From Deinococcus sp. KSM4-11 (GTDB lineage Bacteria > Deinococcota > Deinococci > Deinococcales > Deinococcaceae), in assembly GCF_004801415.1 (NCBI RefSeq), contig NZ_SSNX01000006.1, positions 186,001-250,000 on the forward strand: a stretch of DNA of 64,000 bases, in the 5' to 3' direction. The notes below the pieces were generated by a model, which was given only the letters and a program-made list of their open reading frames with translations, made no database searches and was not told the DNA's origin. Positions 36,407 through 47,000 of this stretch are shown piece after piece (the first letter of the stretch is position 1; every line of letters begins with the position of its first letter). The position numbers and the translations under genes are program-made.

Positions 36407-37265
36407 GCCGGCCGTGCTCGTGGTGGGCAGTCTGCACGTCGACCACATGGTGCAGGTCGAGCAGTTGCCGGTGCCCGGCGAGACGGTCATCGCCACGGGC
36501 AGCTGGTCTCAACTCGGAGGCAAGGCCACCAACCAGGCGGTCGCGGCCGCACCCTATGCCCGTACCACGCTGGCAGCCTGTGTCGGCGACGATGCGGATG
36601 GGCGCCGGGCCACGGCAACCCTGACCGGCCTGGGCGTGCTGCCTGCGCTGCAGGTCAGCGCGACGCTCGCCACGGGGTCGAGCGTGGCCCTGCTCGACGC
36701 CGCCGGCGAGAACGTCGGCGTGGTGCTGCCGGGAGCGAACATCGACCTGCAGGTCGACGGGGTGGCTTCCACGTTCAGGGCGTCACCGCCACAACTGCTG
36801 GTCTGCCAGTGGGAAACCGCCGCCCCGACCCTTCACCGCCTGCTGGAAAGCGCGAGGCAGGCGGGCATCCCGACCCTGCTCAATGCCGCCCCCTGGCACG
36901 CGGATCCCGCCTACCACGCGACGCTGGCCCTGGCGGATCACGTGGTCGTGAACGCCGTGGAGGCGCTGGCGTGGATCGGCACCGATCCACTGGTCAGGGC
37001 CACGCACCTTCCTTTCGGTCATTCCAGCGTCGTGGTCACCCTCGGTGGAAGCGGCGTTCTGCACTACTCGGATGGTCTGCTCACCACAGACCTGTTCGCC
37101 CCGGCCGTCCAGGCCCGCTCGACCCACGGAGCCGGTGATCATTTCGTCGGTGTTCTGGCCGGCCACCTGGCGCTGGGAGCGTCCCTGCCGGACGCGCTTC
37201 GGCGCGCGGTGGCTTCCGCCGCCAACTTCGTCCAGCTCCTGCACAAGCATCCCTCTGCTCCGTGA
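36399..37265 (+). CDS. PfkB-family carbohydrate kinase (ribokinase-like)
   Basis: The 288-residue protein has both PfkB signatures: the N-terminal GGKATNQAVAAAPYA (about residues 33-47) and the C-terminal STHGAGDHFVGVLAGHLALG (about 244-263). The Asp of GAGD is the expected catalytic base. The usual Asp/Asn before the second Thr is Ser here. It should phosphorylate the imported or isomerised sugar with ATP. The start overlaps the isomerase stop by 8 bases. Confidence 0.85.
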   Translation: MSEPAVLVVGSLHVDHMVQVEQLPVPGETVIATGSWSQLGGKATNQAVAAAPYARTTLAACVGDDADGRRATATLTGLGVLPALQVSATLATGSSVALLDAAGENVGVVLPGANIDLQVDGVASTFRASPPQLLVCQWETAAPTLHRLLESARQAGIPTLLNAAPWHADPAYHATLALADHVVVNAVEALAWIGTDPLVRATHLPFGHSSVVVTLGGSGVLHYSDGLLTTDLFAPAVQARSTHGAGDHFVGVLAGHLALGASLPDALRRAVASAANFVQLLHKHPSAP

Positions 37266-37324
37266 TCCACGGCGCGTGCCGACCCCTGTCCCCTCACCCC
37301 TTCGCCCGCCTCAGGAGGCCCATC

Positions 37325-38317
37325 ATGAAAACGACCATTCTGTCCGCCCTGCTCGCCGTCGCCAGCGTCGCCACCGCGCAGGCCTTCTCGCCCGACACCG
37401 AGAAGAGCCGCATCGAGTCCTCTCAGCTGGAGGCGAAGTTCGGGCCTGTGCCCAAGCTGCCCGCCGGCACCCAGTTTGGCGGCGTGATGAAGGCCCTCTC
37501 CAACGAGTACTGGCAGCTGCTGCGCAGCGGATACCTGAAGGGCGGCGAGAAGTACGGCGTGAAGGTGGACGCCCAGGCGCCCAGCAACGAGAGTGACCAG
37601 ATTGGGCAGCTCAGCATGATGAACACCATGCTCGGCAAGGACTACAAGGCGCTGCTGATCTCCCCGCAGAGCGACGTGAACCTGCTGCCCGGCATCCAGA
37701 AGGCGGGCAAGACCAGCCTGGTCGTGAACGTCAACGACGCCGTCGCGCCCTCAGCACAGCACTTCGTGGGCAACAGCCAATACGACAACGGCGTGAGCGT
37801 CGCGAACTACCTGCTGAAGACCTTTCCGAAAGGCGGAGAATTCGCCGTGATCGAGGGCCAGGCCGGCGTATACGCCGCGCGGCAGCGCACCCTGGGCTTC
37901 AAGACGACCCTGGCGAAGAACGCGGCCCTCAAGATCGTGGCGAGCGTTCCCGCCGACTGGGATCGCCAGAAGGCCTTCACCACGGCCCGCGACCTGCTGC
38001 GCCGCTACCCGAACCTGGTCGCCTTCTACTGCAACAACGACACCATGGCGCTGGGCGTGGTCGAGGCCGTCAAGGCGTCCGGCCGCCTGGGCAAGACGCT
38101 GGTCTTCGGGACGGACGGCATCAACGCCGCCTACGACAGCATCAAGAAGGGCGAACTGACGGGTACCGTGGATTCCTTCCCGATTCTGACGGGCGAGGTG
38201 GCGGTCGAGGTCGCCGTGCGGCTGCTCGGGGGCCAGACGCTGCCGCGCGTGGTCGCCACGCCACAGGCCCTGGTCATGAAAGACAACATGGCCAAGTACG
38301 AGCAGTTCAAGAAATAA
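37325..38317 (+). CDS. Ribose-type sugar ABC transporter substrate-binding protein
   Basis: The 330-residue protein has a signal peptide (MKTTILSALLAVASVATAQA) and a Peripla_BP_4/RbsB-like fold: FGGVMKALSNEYWQLLRSGYLKGGEKYGVKV, LLISPQSDVNLLPGI, AVIEGQAGVYAARQRTLGFKTTL, YCNNDTMALGVVEAVKASG and LVFGTDGI. It delivers a monosaccharide to the permease encoded downstream. AGGAGG lies just upstream of the ATG. The following ATPase gene begins 75 bases later. Confidence 0.9.
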   Translation: MKTTILSALLAVASVATAQAFSPDTEKSRIESSQLEAKFGPVPKLPAGTQFGGVMKALSNEYWQLLRSGYLKGGEKYGVKVDAQAPSNESDQIGQLSMMNTMLGKDYKALLISPQSDVNLLPGIQKAGKTSLVVNVNDAVAPSAQHFVGNSQYDNGVSVANYLLKTFPKGGEFAVIEGQAGVYAARQRTLGFKTTLAKNAALKIVASVPADWDRQKAFTTARDLLRRYPNLVAFYCNNDTMALGVVEAVKASGRLGKTLVFGTDGINAAYDSIKKGELTGTVDSFPILTGEVAVEVAVRLLGGQTLPRVVATPQALVMKDNMAKYEQFKK

Positions 38318-38392
38318 GCCCGGATCGCGTCGGAGGCCCCGTGCAGCTGTGGCCGGGCCTCCGCTGATCATTCCCCAGCAAAGGAGGGTGTC

Positions 38393-39892
38393 GTGGCAGA
38401 GCTGCTCAACGCCCAGCACATCAACAAGTCGTTCAGTGGCGTCCAGGTGCTGCGCGACGTCGACTTTTCGCTGCAGGAGGGTGAGGTGCACGCCCTGCTC
38501 GGTGAGAACGGGGCCGGCAAGAGCACCCTGCTCAAGACCCTCTTCGGAATGCACCAGCCGGACAGCGGCACCCTGACGGTGAGCGGCGAGAGCGTGATCC
38601 TGCACAGTCCGCGTGACGCACAGAACCGGGGCATCGCGATGATCCACCAGGAACTCGCGCTGATTCCAGAACTGACGGTCGCGCAGAATGTGCTGCTCGG
38701 CAATGAGGGCCGGGAACGCCTGAACTACCCGCAGATGAACGCCCGGGTGCAGCCGTATCTCGACCGGGTGGGCCTGAAGGTCGCGCCGGGCACGCCCGTC
38801 AAGCGCCTCACCATTGCCCAGCAGCAGATGGTCGAGATCGCCCGCGCGCTCGCCCGGCAGGCCCGCATCATCATCATGGACGAGCCGACGTCCAGTCTGA
38901 CCACCCAGGAGATCGAGCAGCTGTACACCGTGGTGCGGGAACTGACGGCCAGCGGCGTGGGCATCATCTACGTCAGCCATCATTTTGACGAGATCGAAGA
39001 ACTCGCCGACCGCGTGACGGTGCTCCGCGACGGTCAGTATGTGGGCACAGTCGAGCAGCGCAGCGTTACCCGCGAGCAGCTCGTGACCATGATGGTCGGC
39101 CGGGAACTCGCGGCGCAGCATGCCCCACCCGAGCGTGCTCCCGGTGCTGTCCGCCTGAAGGTGACCCAGCTGGGCCGTGCGGGCGCCTTCGAGGATGTGT
39201 CCTTCAGCGTCCGCTCCGGCGAGGTTGTGACCCTGGCGGGCCTGATCGGCTCCGGGCGAACCGAGGTGCTCCGCGCGGTCTACGGCGCAGACGCGGCGAA
39301 CGCCGGACAGGTCGAATTCGATGGCGAGCCGGTGGGTCATCCCACGCCGGCCAGCATGATGCGCCGCGGCACCGGCTTCATTCCCGAAGACCGCCGCCAG
39401 CAGGGCATCGTGCCCGACGCGAAGGTCAGCGTAAACATGATGCTCACCAGCTGGGCCAAGGGCCGGGTAGGCGTGAAGCAGGGCGAGATGCGCCGCGAGG
39501 TCGAGCCACAGATGGCGCAACTCGGCATCCGGCCGAACAACCCGCAGCAGGTGATCCGCCGGCTGTCGGGCGGCAACCAGCAGAAGGTGATCCTGGCCCG
39601 CTGGCTCGCGGCCGGCTGCGGCCTGCTGCTGATCGACGAACCGACGCGCGGCATCGACGTGGCCAGCAAGGCCGACATCTACACCCTGATCGACGATCTC
39701 GCCGCGCGGGGCGTCGCGATTCTGATGGTCTCCTCGGAACTCCCGGAAGTCCTCCGGCTCAGCGACCGCGTCCTGGTGATGCGGGAGGGCAGGGTCGCTG
39801 GTGAACTCTCACGCCAAGACGCCAGCGAGGAGCGCATCCTGGCGCTGGCCACCGGAGCGAATGCGTATGCAGAAAATCCAGTCCACGCCTAA
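38393..39892 (+). CDS. Sugar ABC transporter ATPase (RbsA-like, two nucleotide-binding domains)
   Basis: The 499-residue protein is a fused double ATPase. The first domain has Walker A GENGAGKSTLLK (about residues 41-52), a degenerate signature LTIAQQQMVEIARAL and Walker B IIIMDEPTSSL. The second has a variant Walker A (LIGSGRTEVLRAVYG), signature LSGGNQQKVILARWL and LLLIDEPTRGID. This asymmetry is normal for RbsA/MglA/XylG. It powers the importer. It starts with GTG after AAAGGAGG, and its 3' end overlaps the permease start by 32 bases. Confidence 0.93.
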   Translation: MAELLNAQHINKSFSGVQVLRDVDFSLQEGEVHALLGENGAGKSTLLKTLFGMHQPDSGTLTVSGESVILHSPRDAQNRGIAMIHQELALIPELTVAQNVLLGNEGRERLNYPQMNARVQPYLDRVGLKVAPGTPVKRLTIAQQQMVEIARALARQARIIIMDEPTSSLTTQEIEQLYTVVRELTASGVGIIYVSHHFDEIEELADRVTVLRDGQYVGTVEQRSVTREQLVTMMVGRELAAQHAPPERAPGAVRLKVTQLGRAGAFEDVSFSVRSGEVVTLAGLIGSGRTEVLRAVYGADAANAGQVEFDGEPVGHPTPASMMRRGTGFIPEDRRQQGIVPDAKVSVNMMLTSWAKGRVGVKQGEMRREVEPQMAQLGIRPNNPQQVIRRLSGGNQQKVILARWLAAGCGLLLIDEPTRGIDVASKADIYTLIDDLAARGVAILMVSSELPEVLRLSDRVLVMREGRVAGELSRQDASEERILALATGANAYAENPVHA

Positions 39893-40838
39893 CGCCGCCA
39901 GCCGCGCGGCGGTCATCGAACGCCTGCGCGAGGCGGGCATCCTGGCGATCCTGCTGCTCGGCGCGGTCGTGTTCAGCCTGACCGTTCCCTCGTTCTTCTC
40001 CGTCGACAACGCCATCACGGGGATCGGACTGAGTGCGGCGATCAACACCATCGTCGCCATCGGTCTGACCTACGTGATCATGACCGGTGGGATCGACCTC
40101 AGTGTCGGTTCGACCGCCGCGCTGTCCGCCGTGATCGGTGCCGACCTCATGCAGCGTGGGCTGCCGCCCCTGCTGGCGGTGGTGGTCGCTCTGGGCGTGG
40201 GTGCCCTGGCTGGCCTCGTGAACGGCCTGCTGATCACGAGGGTGCAACTCGCACCGTTCATCGTCACGCTCGGCACCATGACCTTCTACCGGGGGCTGGC
40301 GCTGTCGTACACCAACGGGCAGCCGATCCTGTCGCTGCCCGACGGCTTCAAGAATGCCCTGGGCGGGGACGTGTTCGGCCTCCCGATTCCGCTGATCGCG
40401 GCACTGCTGCTGGTCGGCGCGTTCACGCTGATCCTGCGCTACACCAAGACCGGGCAGTACATCCTCGCGATCGGCGGTAACGCGGAGGCCGTGCGCCTCA
40501 GCGGCATCAACGTGGGCCGCTTCATCACCCTCACCTACGTCATCTCGGGCGTGCTGGCCGCGTTCGCTGCCCTGGTGCTGATCGCGCAGCTGGGGGCCGC
40601 GGAGCCGATCCTCGGCAGTGGCTGGGAACTCAGCGCCATCGCCGCCTCCGTGGTGGGGGGCACAAGCCTGGCCGGCGGCAAGGGGAACGTGGTCGGGGCG
40701 CTGCTCGGCGCCCTGCTGCTGAGCATGCTGCAGAACGTCCTGACCCTGCTGGGCGTGCAGGCCTTCTACCAGCTCCTGGCGACTGGACTGATCATCATCG
40801 GCGCGATGGTCATCGACCGGTATACCCGCGGGCCGTAA
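39861..40838 (+). CDS. Ribose-type sugar ABC transporter permease
   Basis: The 325-residue protein has about eight to ten transmembrane segments and RbsC features: VIMTGGIDLSVGS, FIVTLGTMTFYRGLAL, AIGGNAEAVRLSGINV, GSGWELSAIAASVVGGTSLAGGKG and the family C-terminus. It starts inside the ATPase gene (ATG at 39861, or 39867), so the two are translationally linked. The last gene of the operon, it converges on deoR with 72 bases between. Confidence 0.92.
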   Translation: MRMQKIQSTPNAASRAAVIERLREAGILAILLLGAVVFSLTVPSFFSVDNAITGIGLSAAINTIVAIGLTYVIMTGGIDLSVGSTAALSAVIGADLMQRGLPPLLAVVVALGVGALAGLVNGLLITRVQLAPFIVTLGTMTFYRGLALSYTNGQPILSLPDGFKNALGGDVFGLPIPLIAALLLVGAFTLILRYTKTGQYILAIGGNAEAVRLSGINVGRFITLTYVISGVLAAFAALVLIAQLGAAEPILGSGWELSAIAASVVGGTSLAGGKGNVVGALLGALLLSMLQNVLTLLGVQAFYQLLATGLIIIGAMVIDRYTRGP

Positions 40839-40910
40839 TTCGTTCACAAGAACACGGTCGCTGGCAGCAGCGCTGATCCCAGGTGCGCCGTTCTGATCAT
40901 TGAGCGGCGC

Positions 40911-41666
40911 TCACACCACGTTCAGCGTGACACCCGCCTCCCGCAACCAGTCATATTTCTTCGTCCGGCGGTCGCTGATCACGCGCCCAATGCGGTCGAG
41001 GGCGCAGACCTGCGTCATGGCGCGCCAGCCGAACTTGGTATGATCCGCCAGCAGCATCGTCGCGTGACTGGCCTCGACCGCGAGGCGCTTGACCACCGCC
41101 TCCTCGATCACGGCATTCGAGATCCCACGCTCGTCCACGGCGTGCGCGCCCATCAGGAACAGGTCGGCGCGCAGATTGCGCAGATGCTCCTCCGTCCACG
41201 GACCGGTGATGCTGAAACTGTTGCTGCGCACCCGGCCCCCCAGCAGCAGCACCTCGGTTTCCCCGATGGCGAGGGCCTGCGCCGCCGGCAGGTCCAGCGT
41301 GATCGCGGTGAGGGGGCGGCCCGCCAGCCGGCGCGCCACCTCGAGGATGGTGGTGCCGGCATCGAAGATGACGGTCGCGCCGTCGGGCACCTGTGACGCT
41401 GCGTAATCCGCGATGGCCATCTTCTCGGCCGGCATCCGCACGGACTTCGCGGCGAAGGCGGGCTCCCGGGCGATATTCCGCTCCAGACGCATGGCGCCGC
41501 CGTGCGTACGGGAGACCAGGCCGCGCTCGGCCAGGCCCTGAAGGTCGCGCCGGATGGTCGCCTCAGAAACACCGACCTTCTCGGCAATCTCCTGCGTGAG
41601 CAGAGTCTCGTGCGCGTCCATTAGATCCAGAATGCGCGTTTGTCGCTCAAGTGGAAGCATATGCAC
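40911..41666 (-). CDS. DeoR-family transcriptional regulator
   Basis: The 251-residue protein has an N-terminal DeoR helix-turn-helix (MLPLERQTRILDLMDAHETL, TQEIAEKVGVSEATIRRDLQ, GLVSRTHGGAM) and a C-terminal sugar-phosphate sensor domain (MAIADYAASQVPDGATVIFDAGTTILEVAR). These proteins normally bind a phosphorylated intermediate of the pathway they control. It lies convergent to the isomerase-kinase-ABC operon and is probably its regulator. The true start may be the Met at 41660 (MLPLERQ). Confidence 0.85.
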   Translation of the reverse strand: MHMLPLERQTRILDLMDAHETLLTQEIAEKVGVSEATIRRDLQGLAERGLVSRTHGGAMRLERNIAREPAFAAKSVRMPAEKMAIADYAASQVPDGATVIFDAGTTILEVARRLAGRPLTAITLDLPAAQALAIGETEVLLLGGRVRSNSFSITGPWTEEHLRNLRADLFLMGAHAVDERGISNAVIEEAVVKRLAVEASHATMLLADHTKFGWRAMTQVCALDRIGRVISDRRTKKYDWLREAGVTLNVV

Positions 41667-41883
41667 AGATCATACGCACATTCGCGCAGCCTGTACCAGC
41701 ACCATTCCTTGATCGAGGATGGTGGGCGAAGTGTCGGCAGGCAGCTTGCTTAGCTGGCGCCCTGCCCACCGAACAGCAGTTAGCAGCGAACGCCAGTGCC
41801 GGATGTCGGAGTGGCCTGGCCCGGCCATGGACGAAGCTGGTGATGCCACCGACAGCGGGAGAGGCGTTTATGGTGCAACGAGA

Positions 41884-42591
41884 ATGTCTACACTCTCCCC
41901 AAGCGAGGTGACCGTCTGGTTCTGGCAGATCCCGCCGGGCTGGACGCCACCAGCGGCAGTCACCACGTCCGAGCGGACACGCGCGGCAGCCTTCGCCACG
42001 CCCCACCTCCGCCGCTGGTACGAGGCCAGCGTGTGGTTCCGGCGGCACGTTCTGAGTACGGTGCTGGCCGTGGCCCCCGAGGACGTGGCCTTCGAGGTGA
42101 CGGCCGGAGGAAAACCGTCGGTGACCCGAGCTCAGAACCCTCTGGACTGGCGGTTCAACCTGGCCCATTCGGCAGATGTGCTGGTGCTGGCCATGGTTCA
42201 GGGTAGTGAAGTCGGCGTGGACGTCGAGCGCATCAGGCCGGAGGTGGACTGGCGGGGTGTCGCCCAGGTGGCGTTTTCTGAAGCGGAGCGGCAGACCCTG
42301 GATGGCCCACTGCGGTTCTACTCGCTCTGGACGGCCAAGGAAGCGTACCTGAAAGCCTGCGGGCAGGGCCTCGCGGTGCCGTTGCTGGATATCACGGTCG
42401 AAGTTGCCGGGGAGGAGATCGAAGTCAGGCAATCTCTCGCCGGCGATCGGCGGGAGTGGTGGGGGTGGAGTCTGCGCCCCGCGCCGAAGATCCATGCCGC
42501 CGTGGTGGCGGAGCGGAAGGACGACACCTCTAGGCCACTCCTGCGCTGGAGGGCATTGGAGGAGGTCGGAGAAGGCCAGGACGGTACATGA
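41884..42591 (+). CDS. Sfp-type 4'-phosphopantetheinyl transferase
   Basis: The 235-residue enzyme should attach phosphopantetheine from CoA to the carrier domains of the PKS and NRPS encoded next door. Motifs are WRFNLAHSADVLVLAMV, GVDVERI (Asp113 and Glu115, metal ligands) and LWTAKEAYLKACGQGL (Lys152 and Glu153), in Sfp order and spacing. Length is normal. The start at 41884 gives MSTLSPSEVTVWFW. Longer in-frame starts upstream add sequence with no family match. It is separated from the PKS gene by an IS630 insertion, and probably belonged to one biosynthetic unit before that. Confidence 0.88.
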   Translation: MSTLSPSEVTVWFWQIPPGWTPPAAVTTSERTRAAAFATPHLRRWYEASVWFRRHVLSTVLAVAPEDVAFEVTAGGKPSVTRAQNPLDWRFNLAHSADVLVLAMVQGSEVGVDVERIRPEVDWRGVAQVAFSEAERQTLDGPLRFYSLWTAKEAYLKACGQGLAVPLLDITVEVAGEEIEVRQSLAGDRREWWGWSLRPAPKIHAAVVAERKDDTSRPLLRWRALEEVGEGQDGT

Positions 42592-42627
42592 CCCAGCCCA
42601 AACCGTGCCAATCGCCTGTCGCAGCCA

Positions 42628-42648
42628 CCTAGTCCGCTGTCCAGTTCA
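42628..42648. repeat. IS630 left terminal inverted repeat with TA target
   Basis: CCTAGTCCGCTGTCCAGTTC plus a final A is an exact reverse complement of 43798-43818. The element proper starts after the TA at 42630-42631. Confidence 0.85.
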
Positions 42649-43275
42649 GATTGATGGATAGAGACGGGCGAGCTTGACGCGCGCGTCTGGGGTTCGGAAC
42701 TGCCAGTTCAATGCCTGGGGCTCTTGATTTCTCGCCCGTGTCCACGCGCTCACGACGTCGTGCAGCATAGTCAGGCTCCCGACCCGACAATCCAGGCACT
42801 GCCGGGAGAGGGCAGAAAACTCGATCTCGACGGCATTCAGCCACGAGCCATGCTTCGGCGTGAAGTGCAGTTCCAGCTTGCGTGCGATCCGCCGGGCTTC
42901 AGCGGGCTCGAACACCGTGTACAGCGGGGCCAACGTATGGCTGGACAGATTGTCCAGCACCACGCGGATTTTTATGGCTTCTGGGTAGAGCTCGTCCACT
43001 AAGCGTTTGAGACAGCGGGCGAAGTCAATGGCCGTGCGCCGTTGGGTGACTTCCATCTCCCGCCAACCGCGTAAGGGCTCAAAGTACCCGAACACGTTCC
43101 CCATGCCATGCCGCTCGTATTCGTAGTCCACCCGCCTGGCACTGCCAGGCTTGATCGGCAGGGGAGTCCGGACGTCACCCATCAGCTGGCAAGGACGTTC
43201 ATCGAAGCACACCACCGGATGAAATGGGTCGTAAGGTTGCTCGTAGAGGTCGAGTACATCTTCCATGGCGTACAC
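42646..43275 (-). CDS. IS630 transposase, catalytic (DDE) part
   Basis: The 209-residue frame (from Met; its open frame joins the upstream part near the A8 run at 43337-43344) has the DDE triad: Asp in [10 protein letters not shown], Asp in [11 protein letters not shown] and Glu in [16 protein letters not shown]. The -1 shift product begins just after the slippery site with [14 protein letters not shown] and reads into [13 protein letters not shown]. As a fusion the transposase would be about 370 residues, normal for the family. The 3' end runs into the terminal repeat. Confidence 0.88.
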   Translation of the reverse strand: MYAMEDVLDLYEQPYDPFHPVVCFDERPCQLMGDVRTPLPIKPGSARRVDYEYERHGMGNVFGYFEPLRGWREMEVTQRRTAIDFARCLKRLVDELYPEAIKIRVVLDNLSSHTLAPLYTVFEPAEARRIARKLELHFTPKHGSWLNAVEIEFSALSRQCLDCRVGSLTMLHDVVSAWTRARNQEPQALNWQFRTPDARVKLARLYPSI

Positions 43276-43316
43276 GAACGCGGCGTTGTGCTTGGGTGGA
43301 ATGCACCACTGCCGTT

Positions 43317-43763
43317 TCAGGTGTGGCTTGAGTTCGTTTTTTTTAGCACCTGGCGCACGGTTTCTGGCGAGATGCTGCTCACATGCTCGAGTTGCACCAG
43401 CACGTCAGCCAGGACGCGCAAGCTCCAGTGGGCGCGACCGTCCGGCGGATCGCCGGACGCCAGGGCGATGATGTGCGCTTCCAGCCGCCCGTCCACCTTG
43501 CGGGGCTTATAGGCGCTCGGCCTGCGGTGGGTCAGCGCTGCCTCCAGCGTTTCGTTTGCGAAACGCTTTCGGACACGCACTACCGTCTGGGTGCTGATCG
43601 AGAGCTGCTCGGCAATCTCTTGGTCACTCAGCCCGGCGTCACTCTTGAGCAGCACGTGGGCGTGGGTGATTTCACGGGCGGTGGAGCGTCCAGCACGCGT
43701 GATCTTCCTGAGCTGCTGGCGCTGGTCGTCACGCAGGGCGACGGTGTAGCGGGCGCGCGTCAT
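43317..43763 (-). CDS. IS630 transposase, N-terminal helix-turn-helix part
   Basis: The 148-residue frame holds the DNA-binding half ([64 protein letters not shown]). It ends just after an A8 run (minus strand, 43344-43337) read as CTA AAA AAA ACG. This is a standard A AAA AAA slippery heptamer for -1 ribosomal frameshifting into the catalytic frame. Confidence 0.85.
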   Translation of the reverse strand: MTRARYTVALRDDQRQQLRKITRAGRSTAREITHAHVLLKSDAGLSDQEIAEQLSISTQTVVRVRKRFANETLEAALTHRRPSAYKPRKVDGRLEAHIIALASGDPPDGRAHWSLRVLADVLVQLEHVSSISPETVRQVLKKTNSSHT

Positions 43764-43797
43764 GCGTTATCGTGCGCCTGCTTCGTTCGATACAAAG

Positions 43798-43818
43798 TGA
43801 ACTGGACAGCGGACTAGG
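43798..43818. repeat. IS630 right terminal inverted repeat with TA target
   Basis: TGAACTGGACAGCGGACTAG plus a final G is an exact reverse complement of 42628-42648. The element ends at 43814 before the TA at 43815-43816. Confidence 0.85.
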
Positions 43819-44070
43819 CCTCCTCGCGTTCACCGCGCCGTAGCCACGATCGATCCCCATTTCCAATCCAGCCACGTCATTCCCGAACCCTGCCGTGCCG
43901 ACTGCCGTTCTCCGACAGCGGCCGTCTCCTCTCGCGATGACCTGACGTACACTCGGTGCAAAGCTCCAGGAATAACTTCGCTATCCTGCGGATGAAAGTT
44001 GCCTTCATGGTTATCGTTCCGCGTACTCATGAAGTTTTCAGGGGAGCGGGGAGCATCTGAGGAGCATTTC

Positions 44071-47000
44071 GTGACGGACGTTCGAGTGGACGGTCAGGCG
44101 CGCGCGAGTTCCCAGCAGCACGAATCTTCCACCACGGCGGCGGAACCCATCGCCATCATCGGCATCGGCTGCCGGTTTCCCGGCGAGGCGAATGGGCCGC
44201 AGGCGTACTGGGATTTCCTGAACAGCGGTCAGGACGCCGTGACCGAGGTGCCGGCCGACCGCTGGCGGGTGGAGGCCTACTTCAACCCGGATCACCGCGC
44301 CCCCGGACGGACGTATGCCCGCTGGGGCGGTTTCATTCGGGACATCGACCAGTTCGACGCCGCGTACTTCGGCATCTCCCCGCGTGAGGCGGCCCGCATG
44401 GATCCGCAGCAGCGCCTGCTGCTCGAGGTCGTGGACGAGGCGTTTCAGGACGCCGCCCTGCCGCCGGATACGCTCGCCGGGTCGAGGACGGGCGTGTTCA
44501 TGGGCGTGTCCACCTCGGACTACGCCGGGATTCAGACCGCCAGCGCAGCCAGGAACAGCATCGATTCCTTCACGAACCTGGGGGTGGGCGCGTGCATCGC
44601 GGCCAACCGGATCTCGTACCACTACGATTTCCACGGGCCGAGCTTCGTGGTGGATACCGCGTGCTCGTCGTCCCTGGTGGCGATCAGCCAGGCGTGCAAG
44701 GCCCTCTGGAACGGAGAATGCGGAGTGGCGGTGACGGGCGCGGTGAACCTGATCCTGCGCCCGGAGAACACCATCGGCTTCAGCAAGGCCCAGATGCTCT
44801 CCCCGCAGGGCCGCTGCAAGAGCTTCGACGCCGACGCCTCGGGGTACGTGCGCGCCGAGGGGGCCGGGGCGGTCATCCTCAAACCCCTGGGCCGGGCGCA
44901 GGCCGACGGCGACCGCATCTACGCCGTGATCCGCGCCGCGGACATCAACCAGGACGGACGCACGGGCGGTATGGCCCTGCCGAACGGCGAGGCGCAGGCT
45001 GGTCTGCTGCGCGAGGTGTACACCCGCGCGGGCCTGGATCCACGGCGCGTGCGCTACGTCGAGGCGCACGGCACCGGCACCACGGTAGGCGATCCCATCG
45101 AGGTGAATGCCATCGGACAGGTGCTGCGGGCGGCCCACCAGGCCGACGACCCGGAGTGCCTGATCGGCTCGGTGAAGAGCAACCTGGGGCACCTGGAGGC
45201 CGCCTCCGGCCTGGCGGGGCTCATCAAGGCGGCCCTCAGCATTTACCATGGCAAACTGCCCGCCAACCTGCACTTCAGCACGCCGAACCCCGCCATTCCG
45301 TTCGAGCAGTACGGCCTGAAGGTCGTGGACACCCCCCGGCCCTGGCCCACGGATCCCGACGGCACGCAGTCCTTCCTGACCGGCATCAACTCCTTCGGCT
45401 TCGGCGGCACCAACGCGCACACCGTCCTAGACCGCGCCCCGGCCGATCCCGACCGGCCAACCTCCGCGCCGGACGCCGGTGCCAGGGCCGAACTGGTGCC
45501 GTTCTCGGCCCGCAGCGCCGACGGACTGCACGCCGTCGCGCGAACCTACCTGGCGGTTCTGGACGGGCAGCCGGAGCTGTCCCTGTCGTCGCTGGCGACC
45601 GCGCTGGGCCGCTGGCGGGAACACCATCCGTACCGGCTGAGTGTGGCACCCCGCACCGTCCCGGAGCTGCGTGAACATCTGCAGGCCTATCTGGACGGCG
45701 AGACCCGGCCCGGCATGGCACAGGGCCGCATCCTGCCAGAAGGCACGCCCACCGTGCCGAAGGTGTTCGTGTTCTCGGGCATGGGACCGCAGTGGTGGGC
45801 GATGGGCCGCGACCTGCTGGGGATGGCTGGCGGGCCCGCCGAGCCGGTGTTCCGCGACACCATCACCGAAATCGACGCACTGTTGGCGGAGCACACCGGC
45901 TGGTCGCTGCTGGCTGAACTCCTGAAGACCGAGGACGGGTCGCGCATCAACGAGACCTTCGTGGCACAGCCCGCGATTTTTGCCGTGCAGGTGGGTCTGG
46001 CGCGGCTGTGGCAGAGCTGGGGCATCGCGCCCGATCTGGTGATCGGTCACAGCCTGGGCGAGGTCGCGGCCGCGCATGTGGCGGGCATCCTGACGCTGCT
46101 AGACGCCGTGCACCTGATCTACCAGCGCAGCCGCCTGCAACACACTACGTCCGGGCAGGGCCGGATGCTGGCGGTCAGCATGCCGCCGGAACGGGCGGCG
46201 GCGCTGGTGGATCAGTTCCCGGATCGGGTGTCCATCGCCGCGATCAACAGTCCGACCGACGTGACCCTGGCCGGGGTGACCGCCGACCTGGAGACCATTG
46301 CCGCGCGCCTGACCGCCGAGGACACCTTCAACCAGTTCCTGCAGGTGGAGGTGCCCTTCCACAGTCCGGTCATGGAACAGGTGCGCCGCGAATTCTTCGA
46401 GGTCATGCAGGGCCTCGTGCCCCGGCCGCCCGTGATTCCCATGGTGTCCACCACCACCGGGCGCTTTGTGGAGGGCGCGGAACTGGACGTGCGGCTGTGG
46501 TGGGGCAACCTGCGCCAGTCGGTGCTGTTCCAGCAGGGCATGGAGCAGATCCTCGCGCTGGGGCCGCACGCCTTCATCGAGATCAGCGCCCACCCGGTGC
46601 TGGCGACCAGCATGGGCCGCTGCATCGCCGCCAGCCAGCAGGTGCAGACGCGCACGCAGAGCGTGGTGGTACCCTCGCTGCGCCGCCGGGAGCCGGAACG
46701 GGTGACACTGCTGGGTTCGGTGGGCCAGCTGTACGCGCTGGGCGTGCCGCTGGACTGGGACAGGCTGCACCAGAACCGCGTCCGCAAGGGCGAGCTGATC
46801 CTGCCGCTGTACCCGTGGCAGCACGAGCGGCACTGGAACGAGGCGCCGCGCGCGTGGCGTGAGCGCCTGGGCCTGAAACGCCACCCGCTGCTGGGCGAGC
46901 CGCTGGATTCGGCCCAGACTGGCTGGGAGAACGCCCTGGACGCCTACAGCACGCCGGATCTGCGCGACCACGTGGTGCAGGGCCTGACCGTCTTTCCCGG

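Larger units (their letters stand above)
42632..43814 (-). mobile_element. IS630-family insertion sequence (1,183 bp)
   Basis: The element is bounded by perfect 17-base inverted repeats (42632-42648 and 43798-43814) and flanked by TA on both sides (42630-42631 and 43815-43816). This is the target duplication typical of IS630/Tc1-mariner elements. It carries a two-frame transposase on the minus strand linked by an A8 slippery run. All features look intact, so it may still be mobile. It sits between the phosphopantetheinyl transferase and PKS genes. Confidence 0.92.

Noticed and set aside
43999..44070. PKS start at 43999 or 44029
   Set aside because: GAGGAG lies 6 bases before GTG 44071, and the extra residues have no KS or docking features.
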